NCBI RefSeq assembly: GCF_004168365.1
Contig: NZ_CP035704.1
Location: 3,968,001-4,032,000, forward strand
Direction of reading: 5' to 3'
Source: Pseudolysobacter antarcticus
Lineage (GTDB): Bacteria > Pseudomonadota > Gammaproteobacteria > Xanthomonadales > Rhodanobacteraceae
DNA: 64,000 nucleotides
This document shows, piece after piece, positions 24,219-33,946 of this stretch. The stretch's first letter is position 1; every line of letters begins with the position of its first letter. The notes under the pieces were generated by a model. That model saw nothing but the letters and a program-made list of their open reading frames with translations, searched no databases and had not been told where the DNA came from. A program made the translations under genes and the position numbers.

Positions 24219-24500
24219 ATGTTGTATTTTCGTCCGTTTGCCGTACCTCGCCATCCGCTATTGCGTCTTGCATTGGCGGCGCTCGGGATCGCGTTGATGT
24301 TTTTCGTGCTGATGTTCGGCCTCGTGATCGGCGCTGTGCTGATGGGTCTTGGCGCGCTAGCGTGGCTGATACGCCAGTTCACGCACGGATCATCCGGTGC
24401 GCGTGCATCGGTCGGTGCGGCACCGTCGTCCGCAGCTACTCCCGGCGTCATCGAAGGCGAATACGTGGTGCTGCCGAAACGCGATGGCAACGCCGATTGA
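24219..24500 (+). CDS. Small inner-membrane protein of unknown function
   Basis: A 93-residue protein (MLYFRPFAVPRHPLLRLALA) with one long or two short hydrophobic helices (about residues 15-55) and a Ser/Ala-rich cytoplasmic or periplasmic tail ending VIEGEYVVLPKRDGNAD. The start could instead be 24174. It is divergent from the Rieske gene. The PRHPLLR opening looks like a conserved gammaproteobacterial family, but I cannot assign a role. Confidence 0.6.
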   Translation: MLYFRPFAVPRHPLLRLALAALGIALMFFVLMFGLVIGAVLMGLGALAWLIRQFTHGSSGARASVGAAPSSAATPGVIEGEYVVLPKRDGNAD

Positions 24501-24606
24501 TAGCAGCGAACTGGCTCCGCCGGTTGCATGACGAGTGGCGCTGTTGCACGTGCGCGTCTGCCGTTAGCATGCACCTCCTGCAAATCCTTCCTGCAAATCA
24601 TTCGTC

Positions 24607-25572
24607 ATGGATAACACCCCGCCTGCCGTGATTGTTACGTCCGGCGCAGCAACCGCCCGCGTATCGGATACACACGCTTCCGTCGATCCGGCCGCCGCGC
24701 CCGCACCTGCGCGCAAATCCTGGATGGTGCCGCTCGCGCTACTGGCGGTGTACGTGCTGTGGGGCTCGACCTATCTCGCGATCCGCTACGCGCTCGAAAG
24801 TTATCCGCCGTTTCTCATGGCTGGAATTCGTTTCGCATTCGCGGGTACGTTGATGTATGGATTCCTGCGCTGGCGCGGTCTCGCCGCACCCACGCTGCGA
24901 CAATGGCGCAACTGTGCTTTCGTCGGCACGTTGCTGCTGGCCGGCGGCAACGGCCTGGTATGTTTCGCCGAAGAAAGTGTTTCATCCGGATTGGCCGCGG
25001 TGATGGTTGCGAGCATGCCGTTGTTCGCCGCGATATTTGCTGGACTGTACGGATCGTGGCCACGCCGCGCCGAATGGATCGGCCTGCTGGTCGGCTTCGC
25101 CGGCGTGATCTTGCTGAGTTTCGGCGGTGAATTACGTGGCGCACCACTCGGTGTGCTGGCCTTGCTCAGCGCGGCGATGTGCTGGGCATTTGGCTCGGTC
25201 TGGAGCAAACACCAGGACATGCCACATCCGATGATCAGCACCGCCGCACAGATGTTGTGCGGTGCGGTCGTACTCACCGTGCTCGGCCTGCTGGGCGGCG
25301 AGCACTATCCCGCGCACCCGACCTTGAGCGCCACGCTGGCGATCGGTTATCTGATCGTCGCCGGATCCATCCTCGGTTTCAGCGCCTATGTTTATCTGTT
25401 GCATAAAGTTCGCCCGACGCTGGCCACAAGTTACGCATACATCAATCCGCCGATCGCCGTGCTGTTCGGCATGCTGGTGGCTGGCGAGCATGTGCATGCG
25501 CTGGATATCGTCGGCATGTTGGTCATCCTCACCGGTGTCGCGGTGATCACACTGACCAAGAGCAAGGCTTGA
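24607..25572 (+). CDS. EamA/DMT-family exporter, YedA-like
   Basis: A 321-residue inner-membrane transporter with ten hydrophobic helices in two EamA repeats. An Ala/Pro-rich cytoplasmic lead of about 38 residues precedes LLAVYVLWGSTYLAIRYALE, the DMT signature; FAEESVSSGLAAVMVASMPL and LATSYAYINPPIAVLFGMLV mark the end of each repeat. YedA/RhaT-type proteins export amino acids or metabolites; the substrate is unknown. Confidence 0.88.
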   Translation: MDNTPPAVIVTSGAATARVSDTHASVDPAAAPAPARKSWMVPLALLAVYVLWGSTYLAIRYALESYPPFLMAGIRFAFAGTLMYGFLRWRGLAAPTLRQWRNCAFVGTLLLAGGNGLVCFAEESVSSGLAAVMVASMPLFAAIFAGLYGSWPRRAEWIGLLVGFAGVILLSFGGELRGAPLGVLALLSAAMCWAFGSVWSKHQDMPHPMISTAAQMLCGAVVLTVLGLLGGEHYPAHPTLSATLAIGYLIVAGSILGFSAYVYLLHKVRPTLATSYAYINPPIAVLFGMLVAGEHVHALDIVGMLVILTGVAVITLTKSKA

Positions 25573-25662
25573 TCATACCGACGGATCGACGAATGTAGTC
25601 TTGCCGTTAGTGGTCGTGCCGGCCCATCATTCGTGCCGACGAGTCGACATGGGAACACGCGC

Positions 25663-27081
25663 ATGAGTACCGACAAGCAAGGCCTGCTCGAACGCGCCGC
25701 GCTGCGCACCGCGATCTGGGCCGAACGTTGGTTTCCCGATGCCTTTATTTTTGCCGCGATCGGCGTGGTCATCGTCGCTATCGCAGCGATGCTCGGCGGC
25801 GCTACACCCGCGGCCACGGCGAGTGCATTCGGCGAAGGATTCTGGAGCCTGATCCCGTTCACGATGCAGATGACGTTTGTTGTCATCGGCGGTTATGTCG
25901 TCGCTTCATCGCCACCGGCTGCGCGGCTGATCGAATGGATGGCCAGACGTCCGAAAACCGGACGTGGCGCGATCTGTCAGGTCGCGCTGTTCAGCATGCT
26001 CGCGGCGTTGTTGAACTGGGGTTTCAGCCTGATTTTCGGCGGCTTGCTGGTACGCGCACTGGCGCGACGCAAAGATCTTGACATGGATTATCGCGCGGCC
26101 GCTGCGGCCGCGTACCTCGGCCTCGGCGCAGTCTGGGCGATGGGTTTGAGTTCATCGGCGGCGCAATTGCAGGCCAATCCGGCCAGCATTCCGGCCAGCC
26201 TGCTCAAGATCACGGGCGTGATTCCATTCGCCGAAACCTTGTTCCTGTGGCAGTCGCTGGTACTGACGCTGGTGCTGATTATTGTATCGATGCTGATCGC
26301 GTATTTCTCCGCGCCGCGCGGCGAACGCGCGTTGCGTGCCGCCGATCTCGGCATCGATGTCAGCACGGTCGAACAACCACGAGAGCGCGCCGGTCGTCCG
26401 GGTGAATGGCTCGAATATAGTCCGCTGCTTAGCATCCTGCTGGTCGCACTCGCGCTCGGCTGGATATGGCAGGAGTTTGCCAGCAAGAGTGCGATCGTCG
26501 CGATTTCGAGCCTCAATACCTACAACTTTTTATTCCTCATGATCGGCCTGTTGCTGCATTGGCGCCCACGGCATTTCCTTGATGCGGTGGCGCGTGCGGT
26601 GCCGAGCACGACCGGCGTGCTGATCCAGTTTCCGCTTTACGGTGGCGTCGCGGCGATCCTCACCACCGCAAAAGGTTTGGATGGCCAAACGCTGACGCAT
26701 CACCTGTCCGCGCTGTTCGTGCAACTCGCCTCGCACGATACGTTCGCGTGGGTGATCGGCGCGTACTCGGCGCTGCTCGGATTTTTTGTGCCGTCTGGCG
26801 GCGGCAAGTGGGTGATCGAAGCGCCGTACGTGATGCAGGCCGCGAACGACCTGCAATACCATCTCGGCTGGTCGGTGCAAATTTACAACGCCGCCGAGGC
26901 CTTGCCGAATCTGATCAATCCGTTCTGGATGCTGCCACTGCTTGGCGTGCTCGGGCTGAAGGCGCGCGATATCGTCGGTTTTACTTTCCTGCAATTAGCC
27001 ATCCATTTGCCACTGGTGCTGTTCCTGCTATGGGCGCTCGGGCAGACACTGACGTATCACGCGCCCGTGTTGCCGAGCTGA
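25663..27081 (+). CDS. atoE: Short-chain fatty acid transporter (AtoE family)
   Basis: A 472-residue membrane protein from the ATG at 25663. It opens with a helix pair around RWFPDAFIFAAIGVVIVAIA and has FWSLIPFTMQMTFVVIGGYV, LNWGFSLIFGGLLVRALAR, FPLYGGVAAILT and LGFFVPSGGGKWVIEAPYVM, all typical of the SCFA_trans family that takes up acetoacetate and short fatty acids. No ato catabolic genes are beside it. It is convergent with the next gene, with 13 bases between stops. Confidence 0.9.
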   Translation: MSTDKQGLLERAALRTAIWAERWFPDAFIFAAIGVVIVAIAAMLGGATPAATASAFGEGFWSLIPFTMQMTFVVIGGYVVASSPPAARLIEWMARRPKTGRGAICQVALFSMLAALLNWGFSLIFGGLLVRALARRKDLDMDYRAAAAAAYLGLGAVWAMGLSSSAAQLQANPASIPASLLKITGVIPFAETLFLWQSLVLTLVLIIVSMLIAYFSAPRGERALRAADLGIDVSTVEQPRERAGRPGEWLEYSPLLSILLVALALGWIWQEFASKSAIVAISSLNTYNFLFLMIGLLLHWRPRHFLDAVARAVPSTTGVLIQFPLYGGVAAILTTAKGLDGQTLTHHLSALFVQLASHDTFAWVIGAYSALLGFFVPSGGGKWVIEAPYVMQAANDLQYHLGWSVQIYNAAEALPNLINPFWMLPLLGVLGLKARDIVGFTFLQLAIHLPLVLFLLWALGQTLTYHAPVLPS

Positions 27082-27094
27082 TCAGCAAATCCGT

Positions 27095-28405
27095 TCAATG
27101 GATGCGGCACACGGGTGCGCCCGGCGTGCCGCAGGTGTTGGTCGCCGGATAATCAAGCGCTGCGTGCGCCTGCGGAATGACGATGACATAGTCATAGCCA
27201 TATACGAGCCGTTCGAACAGCGCGCCACCGCCTTCGCGCGCAGCATGTGAGCGGCGAAACGCGCTCAGATCGAACACAGTCCATGTATCGCTCAACGCAT
27301 GATCGATAAAGCTGGTGGCCTGAAGCTGCGCGAGTTCTTCGCGGGCGTTGTACGGCGCCGCACGCAGGCTCGTGTCGGGAATGAACGGTAGCCATTTGTT
27401 GACGCTACCACCCGCCGCGATCACCAGAATATGCAGCGATTCCTTGCCGTGACTCGCCGCGATTTCCGAGGCCATGTTGCCGATATCGAGCTGCCCGATC
27501 ACGTTGAGTCCGCGCCCCGCATGAAACGCACCGAGTCGAAACATGGCGCGCGGCGCGACGCGATTCTGTTTCTGCGCATCGTTGTAATACGCCATGAAAT
27601 TCCGTTTCATGAGCAGCGAGCGCTGATGATTCGAGCCGTACCCATCGGTTTCCTGGCCGCGATAAATTTCCGCACTCTGCGCGAGTTCATCGAGAATATT
27701 CGCCGATTCGCTGTTGGCGGCGGGTTTGATCGCGTCACGCAGACGCTTGAAATCCGCATCCATCAGTTGCGGCAAAAGTGCTGCACTCGGATCGTGCTCG
27801 GTCACCATTTTCTTTTCCGCAGCTTGCGCGCGCTGGAGAAATTCGACGACCACGGCATGCGCGGGTTCGCGCGGATTAAGTTTTTCAAGCCGCTCGAAAT
27901 GCAGGCGCGAGGAAAGAATAAATTCTTGGTCGATGCCCCACAACACCGTGCGTTTTTCCTTCTGTTGCCACGCCGCCGCCATCGCGCCATCGCCGCTCCA
28001 ATCGAAAAAAGGCAGTTCCGCCGGATACTGATGCGATAGCGCATCGAGTTGATTGTTGCGCGCGGCCTCGGCCAGTCGCGCGGCCGCAAGCGGACCGATT
28101 TCGAGCACGAGGTTGGATGGCGCATCAGCACCAAGCGAGTGTTGTAGCGCAACGACAAACTGCGGCACTTCGACAAAACCGTGGTCCTCGCCGACTAGAA
28201 TAAATTCGGCGCGACGCCCGGCATCGACCAGCTTCGCCGCAGCCGGCCCGGACAATCCCTGATCGGACACCGTCAGCGCAGTGCGGTTCGCATCGAGCAC
28301 GCGACTGAGCGCTTGTGCGGGGGTTTCCGTAGCGGGAGTTGATGCGGCGCAGAGTGATGAAAGTCCGGCGACGCAGAGCGCCACGGTCAATTTGAGAGGG
28401 AACAT
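27095..28405 (-). CDS. Exported EreA/ChaN-like protein of unknown activity
   Basis: A 436-residue protein with a signal peptide (MFPLKLTVALCVAGLSSLCA). The segment AEFILVGEDHGFVEVPQFVV resembles the Gly-Glu-x-His motif that begins the EreA/ChaN/TIKI-type superfamily, and RVAPRAMFRLGAFHAGRG near residue 300 carries a second conserved-looking His. Other recognisable parts are TVLWGIDQEF and a Cys pair near the C-terminus (TCGTPGAPVC). A periplasmic hydrolase or haem-binding role is possible, but this is distant inference. Confidence 0.6.
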   Translation of the reverse strand: MFPLKLTVALCVAGLSSLCAASTPATETPAQALSRVLDANRTALTVSDQGLSGPAAAKLVDAGRRAEFILVGEDHGFVEVPQFVVALQHSLGADAPSNLVLEIGPLAAARLAEAARNNQLDALSHQYPAELPFFDWSGDGAMAAAWQQKEKRTVLWGIDQEFILSSRLHFERLEKLNPREPAHAVVVEFLQRAQAAEKKMVTEHDPSAALLPQLMDADFKRLRDAIKPAANSESANILDELAQSAEIYRGQETDGYGSNHQRSLLMKRNFMAYYNDAQKQNRVAPRAMFRLGAFHAGRGLNVIGQLDIGNMASEIAASHGKESLHILVIAAGGSVNKWLPFIPDTSLRAAPYNAREELAQLQATSFIDHALSDTWTVFDLSAFRRSHAAREGGGALFERLVYGYDYVIVIPQAHAALDYPATNTCGTPGAPVCRIH

Positions 28406-28555
28406 GTGTTTCGCCTTGTGCTGTGATTTTGTTGGTGCGACACGTCTACAAAATGCGCCGCGCCATGGAATGGAAACGTATGTTGTCGCAGGGTAATGCG
28501 CTGGCAGTCAGATGTCGCAATTACCTGTCTTTCGTGCAGATTTCAATCGACGAAT

Positions 28556-31102
28556 TCAATCGCCTTCCACGCTATCCTGGAAAATCCGGTCGACCGGAAA
28601 ACACGTGCCGATCTCCGACGTATTGCCACTCGCATCGGTCGCCACCAGACTCACCGCCGCCTTCGCTGCCACGTTTGGCAGCACCAGCGCCATGCTGAAA
28701 CCGACACTATTGCCGCTGACGATATTTGCCGTCGTATTATCGAGAAATACCTGCGCGCGCCCGCGCTTGACGCTGTTGCAGCTGTTGGCGAAATACGCAT
28801 CGATGCGGAATGAACCAACCTGGCTGTTCAATTTTCCGCTCAACGTCACTGGAATATTAGTAGCGCCGGGTGCCGGCACAGTGGCGAATATCAGCGCCTT
28901 TACCAGCGGGAAATTTTGCAGTTGGTTGGCGCCGGTGTCGGTATCGTCCTGATCGTTGGGAGTCGCTCCGGAAGCTCCGAGGTCGATATCCACCGTGTTT
29001 GTGATACCGCCAATCGCGAAAATCTGGTTGCTGCGCACAGTGTTGCCGGTGCCGCTATTTATCAGCACACCGACACTGTTGTAGCGCACGAGATTGCCGA
29101 ATGTGACACCACTAATTGCGCCGTTGGCCATTGTGCCAATGGCATTGTTGGAACCATTGATGCGGATCGCGGAACCGTTCGGCGCATCGTTGGCGGCGGC
29201 GTCAATGCCGAGCTTGTTGCTCTGGATCACGTTATTGTTGCTGCCGTTGATCCAGATGCCATCGATGGTGTTGTTGGCGATACGATTGCCTTTGACCAGA
29301 CATCCACCACCGGCCAGATTGATGCCGTATTGATTGGCGGCTATTAAGTTATTGAGCACTTTAGTGACGCCATCCGGGTGAAGACCGATCAGATTGTTGA
29401 CCAGCTGACACTGCGCCGGCGTAGTGATGAATGTGCTGGATATGTTGATCCCGGAAACCGCTCCGACGATCACATTGCGATCGGCGGTCGCCGCGCCGCC
29501 GACGGTAAACGTGCCAGTGGCGGCTGTGCCAATCGTAATCGCATTGAACGATGCTGGATTCAGTAATTGGCCTTCGATAAAACCACCGAACTGGTTGCCT
29601 GCAATCAGGTGATTTTTGCCGCCTTGCAACGTCACCGGCTGGTCGAAACCGCCCAGGCCAACCCCACGCAAGGTCAGCGATGCATTCGTGCTGCCAGAGG
29701 CCACTTTGAAACCCGTCGGCAAACTCTGCGGTATTGAAAAAATCCTTACGCATATCTTTGCATTGAACGCATCGGGATCGGTATTGGGTAGCGAGCCGGG
29801 TTGTGTGGAACCATCGATCGTGATTGGTGCGGTAATCGCCGGCAACGCCGTATCCAACGCAAACGGTATTGAGCAACCGCCGCCCGACGATGAAACATTA
29901 AAGTTGATCGTGGACGGTCCTGCCAACAGGTTCGCCGCGGTGATCGCACCACGCAGCGTGGTCGGATCGTTTGGCAAGTTATCCGCCGTATTGCTGACGG
30001 TGAAAACCTGCAAAGCTTTGAACGGCGATTCGTTCGCGCCAAGATCCGAGGCCGCGCCACCCACTACCGTATTCCCTTCGATATCCGTATCGGGCAGACC
30101 TTGCCAGACATGGCGCGTACCGGCATTCAACGCGGGCGAATCGGGATGCAAATGATAGTTGCCGTCGCTCGGCAACATCCATAACGGATCAATGGATTTT
30201 GAATTGGTCAGATGCAGTGCGGCGACACCGCTGATGTTGTCGCGATAAATCGAATTCGCCAAATTCAAATCGAAGCGGTTGCTGACGTGATAATCATCGA
30301 GGCTGGCGATACCGGCGGCGCTGTTATCCGAAGACCAGACGATGCTGTCTTCAATATCCGCGCGATAATTTCCGCTGGTTTGCCCCGCTGCAAGACACAG
30401 ATTTTTTGCATCCGACAAATCGACCGACGCATGCCGCACGGTCGCGCGACTGTCGCCATCCAGACCGAGTCGGACCAAACACGTCGCGGATGAATCAGCT
30501 TGATGCAGATGATCTATCTGCACATTTTCCAGCGTGATCGCGGCGCGATGCGATTGCAATATCAGCGGAGTTTGCGATGCCTCTCCATCAGTATCTTCAA
30601 GATCAAAATCGGTAATGCGCAAATGCGACAAATGCAGGGTTCCCGGTGCGCCACCGAATTGATCCCAGTCGCCCGCAGAAATGGATAAAGACCGGCCATG
30701 CTGCAAAGTCAGCCCATCCAGCGTGATCGATGCAGAGGCATTCGGGCCTGACTGGGAAAGAACCACATCGTTATTGGCGCCACCGAAGTCGATCACGGTA
30801 TTGGTGGCATTGATTTCGCGGCTGGCGCACGTTGCGCTGTAACCGCCTTCGATGCGCGTGGGCTGCGAAAATGCCAGTCGCAACGCCGGTAAAAGATAGT
30901 GATGGTCGATGCCGCCGGCCTGCACCAGCTTGATCGTGTACGGCGCAGTTTGCGTTTCGCCGTTACGCAGCGCGGCTTGCAGATCGGCGCTGTTGTCGAC
31001 ACAAACCGTTTCGGCCTGCGCCGTGCTGACCATGCTCAGCAGCAATAGCGATGCGCTGATCGATGACAGCATGCGGGATTTGGAAAGGAGCTGGAAAAAC
31101 AT
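28556..31102 (-). CDS. Exported parallel beta-helix protein with C-terminal IFxDS tail (paralogue 1)
   Basis: An 848-residue secreted protein from the ATG at 31102, which has a GAGAAAA ribosome site; a signal peptide ends near AQA. The N-terminal third resembles CSLREA-type surface proteins (TRIEGGYSATC; NTVIDFGG), the middle has TLRGAITAANLLAGPSTINF, and about residues 430-720 contain Asn/Gly-rich beta-helix rungs (NNLIGLHPDG; GIWINGSNNNVIQSNKLGID). The end EIGTCFPVDRIFQDSVEGD matches the paralogue next door. It is probably exposed at or released from the cell surface; ligand unknown. Confidence 0.85.
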   Translation of the reverse strand: MFFQLLSKSRMLSSISASLLLLSMVSTAQAETVCVDNSADLQAALRNGETQTAPYTIKLVQAGGIDHHYLLPALRLAFSQPTRIEGGYSATCASREINATNTVIDFGGANNDVVLSQSGPNASASITLDGLTLQHGRSLSISAGDWDQFGGAPGTLHLSHLRITDFDLEDTDGEASQTPLILQSHRAAITLENVQIDHLHQADSSATCLVRLGLDGDSRATVRHASVDLSDAKNLCLAAGQTSGNYRADIEDSIVWSSDNSAAGIASLDDYHVSNRFDLNLANSIYRDNISGVAALHLTNSKSIDPLWMLPSDGNYHLHPDSPALNAGTRHVWQGLPDTDIEGNTVVGGAASDLGANESPFKALQVFTVSNTADNLPNDPTTLRGAITAANLLAGPSTINFNVSSSGGGCSIPFALDTALPAITAPITIDGSTQPGSLPNTDPDAFNAKICVRIFSIPQSLPTGFKVASGSTNASLTLRGVGLGGFDQPVTLQGGKNHLIAGNQFGGFIEGQLLNPASFNAITIGTAATGTFTVGGAATADRNVIVGAVSGINISSTFITTPAQCQLVNNLIGLHPDGVTKVLNNLIAANQYGINLAGGGCLVKGNRIANNTIDGIWINGSNNNVIQSNKLGIDAAANDAPNGSAIRINGSNNAIGTMANGAISGVTFGNLVRYNSVGVLINSGTGNTVRSNQIFAIGGITNTVDIDLGASGATPNDQDDTDTGANQLQNFPLVKALIFATVPAPGATNIPVTLSGKLNSQVGSFRIDAYFANSCNSVKRGRAQVFLDNTTANIVSGNSVGFSMALVLPNVAAKAAVSLVATDASGNTSEIGTCFPVDRIFQDSVEGD

Positions 31103-31207
31103 GGGATTTTCTCGCTGATGATGCAGTGGATGCCTGATCATTCATTACGCGATTCCATCGCCAAGGGGACAGGCGATGCCCTAGTTTTTCGTACGGCTCG
31201 ATAGTGC

Positions 31208-31241
31208 AAAAAAATGGCGCGGCGGGTGTCACCGCCGCGCC
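31208..31241 (-). terminator. Rho-independent terminator
   Basis: On the minus strand a 10-bp perfect stem GGCGCGGCGG/CCGCCGCGCC (31216-31225 with 31232-31241, 6-base loop) is followed by ATTTTTTTG. It lies 6 bases after the stop of the second beta-helix gene, so the next gene downstream needs its own promoter. Confidence 0.93.
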
Positions 31242-31247
31242 GTGAGA

Positions 31248-33818
31248 TCAGTTACCGGTCTGCACTTCCATGCTGTCTTTGAAGATACGATCGACCGGAA
31301 AACAGGTGCCGATTTCGGAGGTATTGCCGCCAGCGTCGGTGGCGGTCAGGCTAACGTTTGATCCGGCCTGCATGTTCGGCAAGGTCACTCCGAGCGTGAA
31401 GCTGGCATCACTAGCGGAAATTCCAATGCCGGTGGTGACGGTGCCCAGATACTGCTGCGCGCTGCCGCGTCCAGCGCTGGTGCAGCTGTCGGAGAAATAT
31501 GCATCAATGCGGATGTTGTTACCGGACTGGCCATTCAAGGTCGCCGAGATGCTGGCGGCTACGTTGGTTGCTCCGGCTGCGGGTGCGGTGCTGAATAACA
31601 ACCCGCGTACCAGCGGAAAGTTTTGCATATTATTGGCGCCGCTATCACCATCGCCGTTGTCGTTCAAGGTCGGGCCTGCGGTACCAAGATCGATATCCAC
31701 GCCATCACCGCTGAACAGGCCGGTGCGCTGCATCTGGTTGCTGCGCACAAAATTGCCGGTGCCAGCGGCAACATGCACACCACTCGTGCCACTACCACCG
31801 ACGTAGCGAATCTGGTTGCCGAGATAACCGCCGAATACCCCGCCGTTAGCCAGCGTGCCGATCGCATTATTGTTGCCGCTGGAAACCACCAGCGAATTGG
31901 TGTTCTCGACATCGATGCCACCTGCACCAATACCGATCAGGTTGCGCTGCACGACATTGTTGCTGCCGCCATTGATTAAAATGCCATTGAAATTGCCGCC
32001 GACGCGATTCGCCACCACGCTGCAACCGCTGCCGACGAGGTTGATGCCGAAGGTATATTTTCCGACCGTGGCCGCATTCGACTTGAGGCCGATGATGTTG
32101 TTGACGATCTGGCATTTGTCCGGGGTCGAGTTGATGCCGCTCTCGATACTGATCGCGGTATGGCCCACGGTATTCTGACCATCGAAATCATTGCGATCCG
32201 CGATGTCGCTGCCGCCGATAATCAGGTTGCCGTTGGCATTGCCGCCAATCTCCACGCCATTCCCTTCGGGCAAAACCACGCTGCCGACATTGCCGCCGAA
32301 CTGATTTCCGGCGATCAGATGATTATTGCCGTTCATCAATACCACCGTGTTGTCGAAACCACCCATGCCGATACCGCGCAACGTCAGCGACGCACCGGAT
32401 GGTGCCGCCAGCGGCACGTTGAAGCCCGAACTCAATGTGCCTGATGCCGGTTTGACGATCACACAAAGCGTCGCGAAAAACGCATCGTTATCGCTGTTCA
32501 TCGCAGAACTTGGCTGGGAATAACCGTCGATCGTGATCGGCGAAGTGATGTCCGGCAACTTGGAGCCCAAACCGATGACGTGCGGACACGGACTACCGAC
32601 CGTATTGGGAATATTGAAGGTGATCGTGCTGGCGTTGCCGTTTGAGTTGGATTGGGTAATCGCATCACGCAAGCTGTGGCAATTGGTGGCGCTGCAGTCG
32701 CTGTTATTGGTTACGATGAAGGATGCCAGATCGGTAAAGGTCGATTCGGAAGCACCTCGATCCGGCGCGCTGCCCACAATGCGCGAAACGCCTTCGATAT
32801 CGGTCGCGGGCGAGCCGCCCGGTACTAGCAATGTGCCGGAATTAACCGCTGGCGAATTGAAGGCGAGATGGTAATTACCGCTACCTGGCAATGACCATTG
32901 CGGGTCGGTGAACAAGGAATTGGTTGCACTCACAGCGGCAACACCCGTGACATTGTTTCGATACAAACTGTTCACCAGTTTCAGATTGAAACTGTTACTC
33001 GAATTTGTTGGATCCAGCGTTGCGATACCGACGCTGCTGCCATCCGATGACCAGATGATGCTGTTGTAGATTTGTGCCGCATAGTTGCCAGAGGATTTGT
33101 CCACTGAAAAACACAACTTGTTCGAGTTTGACAAATCCGCGGTGACATAGTGCAACGCGGCTTGGCTGTCTTCATCCATGCTGATCAAGACCGCGCATGG
33201 ATTAATAATTATGCTGGGTTGGCTAATATGATCAAACTGCACATCATCAAGTGAAACGTCGGCCGCATGCGAAATGATCTTCACGGGATAATCCAAAAAC
33301 TGTGGATCGCCAACGTTGGGTACACTGAAACCGGTGATGCGCATGTGCGAAAGACGTACCGCGCCGGCGTTGTCGCTAAAACTGCCATAAAGACCGCTTG
33401 TCAGCGTCAGCGCCGCACCGTTGCGCAAGGTGAAACCCTCAAGCTTGATAAGTGCAGTGGGGTTTGCGGTGTCCTGCTCAAGTGAGAAACCGTGCCCGCC
33501 CATGTCGACCACGGTATTCGCCGCATTGACCGTGCGGCTGACGCAACCCGCGGTATATCCACCTTCAAGAACGATCGGCTGCGGAAAGATCAAGTTTGTT
33601 ATCGGCAAGGTGTAAAAATTCGCACCACTCCGTTGCACCAGATGAATCGTGTTGGTCACGCCGCTTGGAAACGTCGCCAGGCTCAACTGCGTTTGCAGCT
33701 CGCCATCGTTGCTGACACATTGGGGGTCAGCGTGCGCCGGTGCAAGCCAGAAAAACGACGTTAGCAGCGCGCCGATCGGCAGCAGCTTTTGCAGCGTGGA
33801 AATAATCTTGGTGGACAT
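31248..33818 (-). CDS. Exported parallel beta-helix protein with C-terminal IFxDS tail (paralogue 2)
   Basis: An 856-residue secreted protein with a signal peptide ending APAHA and a GGGAG ribosome site. It is colinear with its downstream paralogue: an EGGYTAGCVSRTVNAANTVV block, then CSATNCHSLRDAITQSNSNG (CSLREA-like), beta-helix rungs (NNIIGLKSNA; GGNFNGILINGGSNNVVQRN) and the end NTSEIGTCFPVDRIFKDSME. The pair arose by tandem duplication. Low Lys, and high Asn, Ser and Gly, fit an extracellular beta-solenoid. Confidence 0.85.
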   Translation of the reverse strand: MSTKIISTLQKLLPIGALLTSFFWLAPAHADPQCVSNDGELQTQLSLATFPSGVTNTIHLVQRSGANFYTLPITNLIFPQPIVLEGGYTAGCVSRTVNAANTVVDMGGHGFSLEQDTANPTALIKLEGFTLRNGAALTLTSGLYGSFSDNAGAVRLSHMRITGFSVPNVGDPQFLDYPVKIISHAADVSLDDVQFDHISQPSIIINPCAVLISMDEDSQAALHYVTADLSNSNKLCFSVDKSSGNYAAQIYNSIIWSSDGSSVGIATLDPTNSSNSFNLKLVNSLYRNNVTGVAAVSATNSLFTDPQWSLPGSGNYHLAFNSPAVNSGTLLVPGGSPATDIEGVSRIVGSAPDRGASESTFTDLASFIVTNNSDCSATNCHSLRDAITQSNSNGNASTITFNIPNTVGSPCPHVIGLGSKLPDITSPITIDGYSQPSSAMNSDNDAFFATLCVIVKPASGTLSSGFNVPLAAPSGASLTLRGIGMGGFDNTVVLMNGNNHLIAGNQFGGNVGSVVLPEGNGVEIGGNANGNLIIGGSDIADRNDFDGQNTVGHTAISIESGINSTPDKCQIVNNIIGLKSNAATVGKYTFGINLVGSGCSVVANRVGGNFNGILINGGSNNVVQRNLIGIGAGGIDVENTNSLVVSSGNNNAIGTLANGGVFGGYLGNQIRYVGGSGTSGVHVAAGTGNFVRSNQMQRTGLFSGDGVDIDLGTAGPTLNDNGDGDSGANNMQNFPLVRGLLFSTAPAAGATNVAASISATLNGQSGNNIRIDAYFSDSCTSAGRGSAQQYLGTVTTGIGISASDASFTLGVTLPNMQAGSNVSLTATDAGGNTSEIGTCFPVDRIFKDSMEVQTGN

Positions 33819-33946
33819 GAGCGAATCTCCCGAGTGACATGATTGGTAGTCGTGTCTTGAATTACGGGATTCGGTCGCAAAGGGGACATTGCGTGGCGAT
33901 GTTGGCGCAGTGGACTACGCGAATGAATAAGCTTTCGTCCGGTAAC

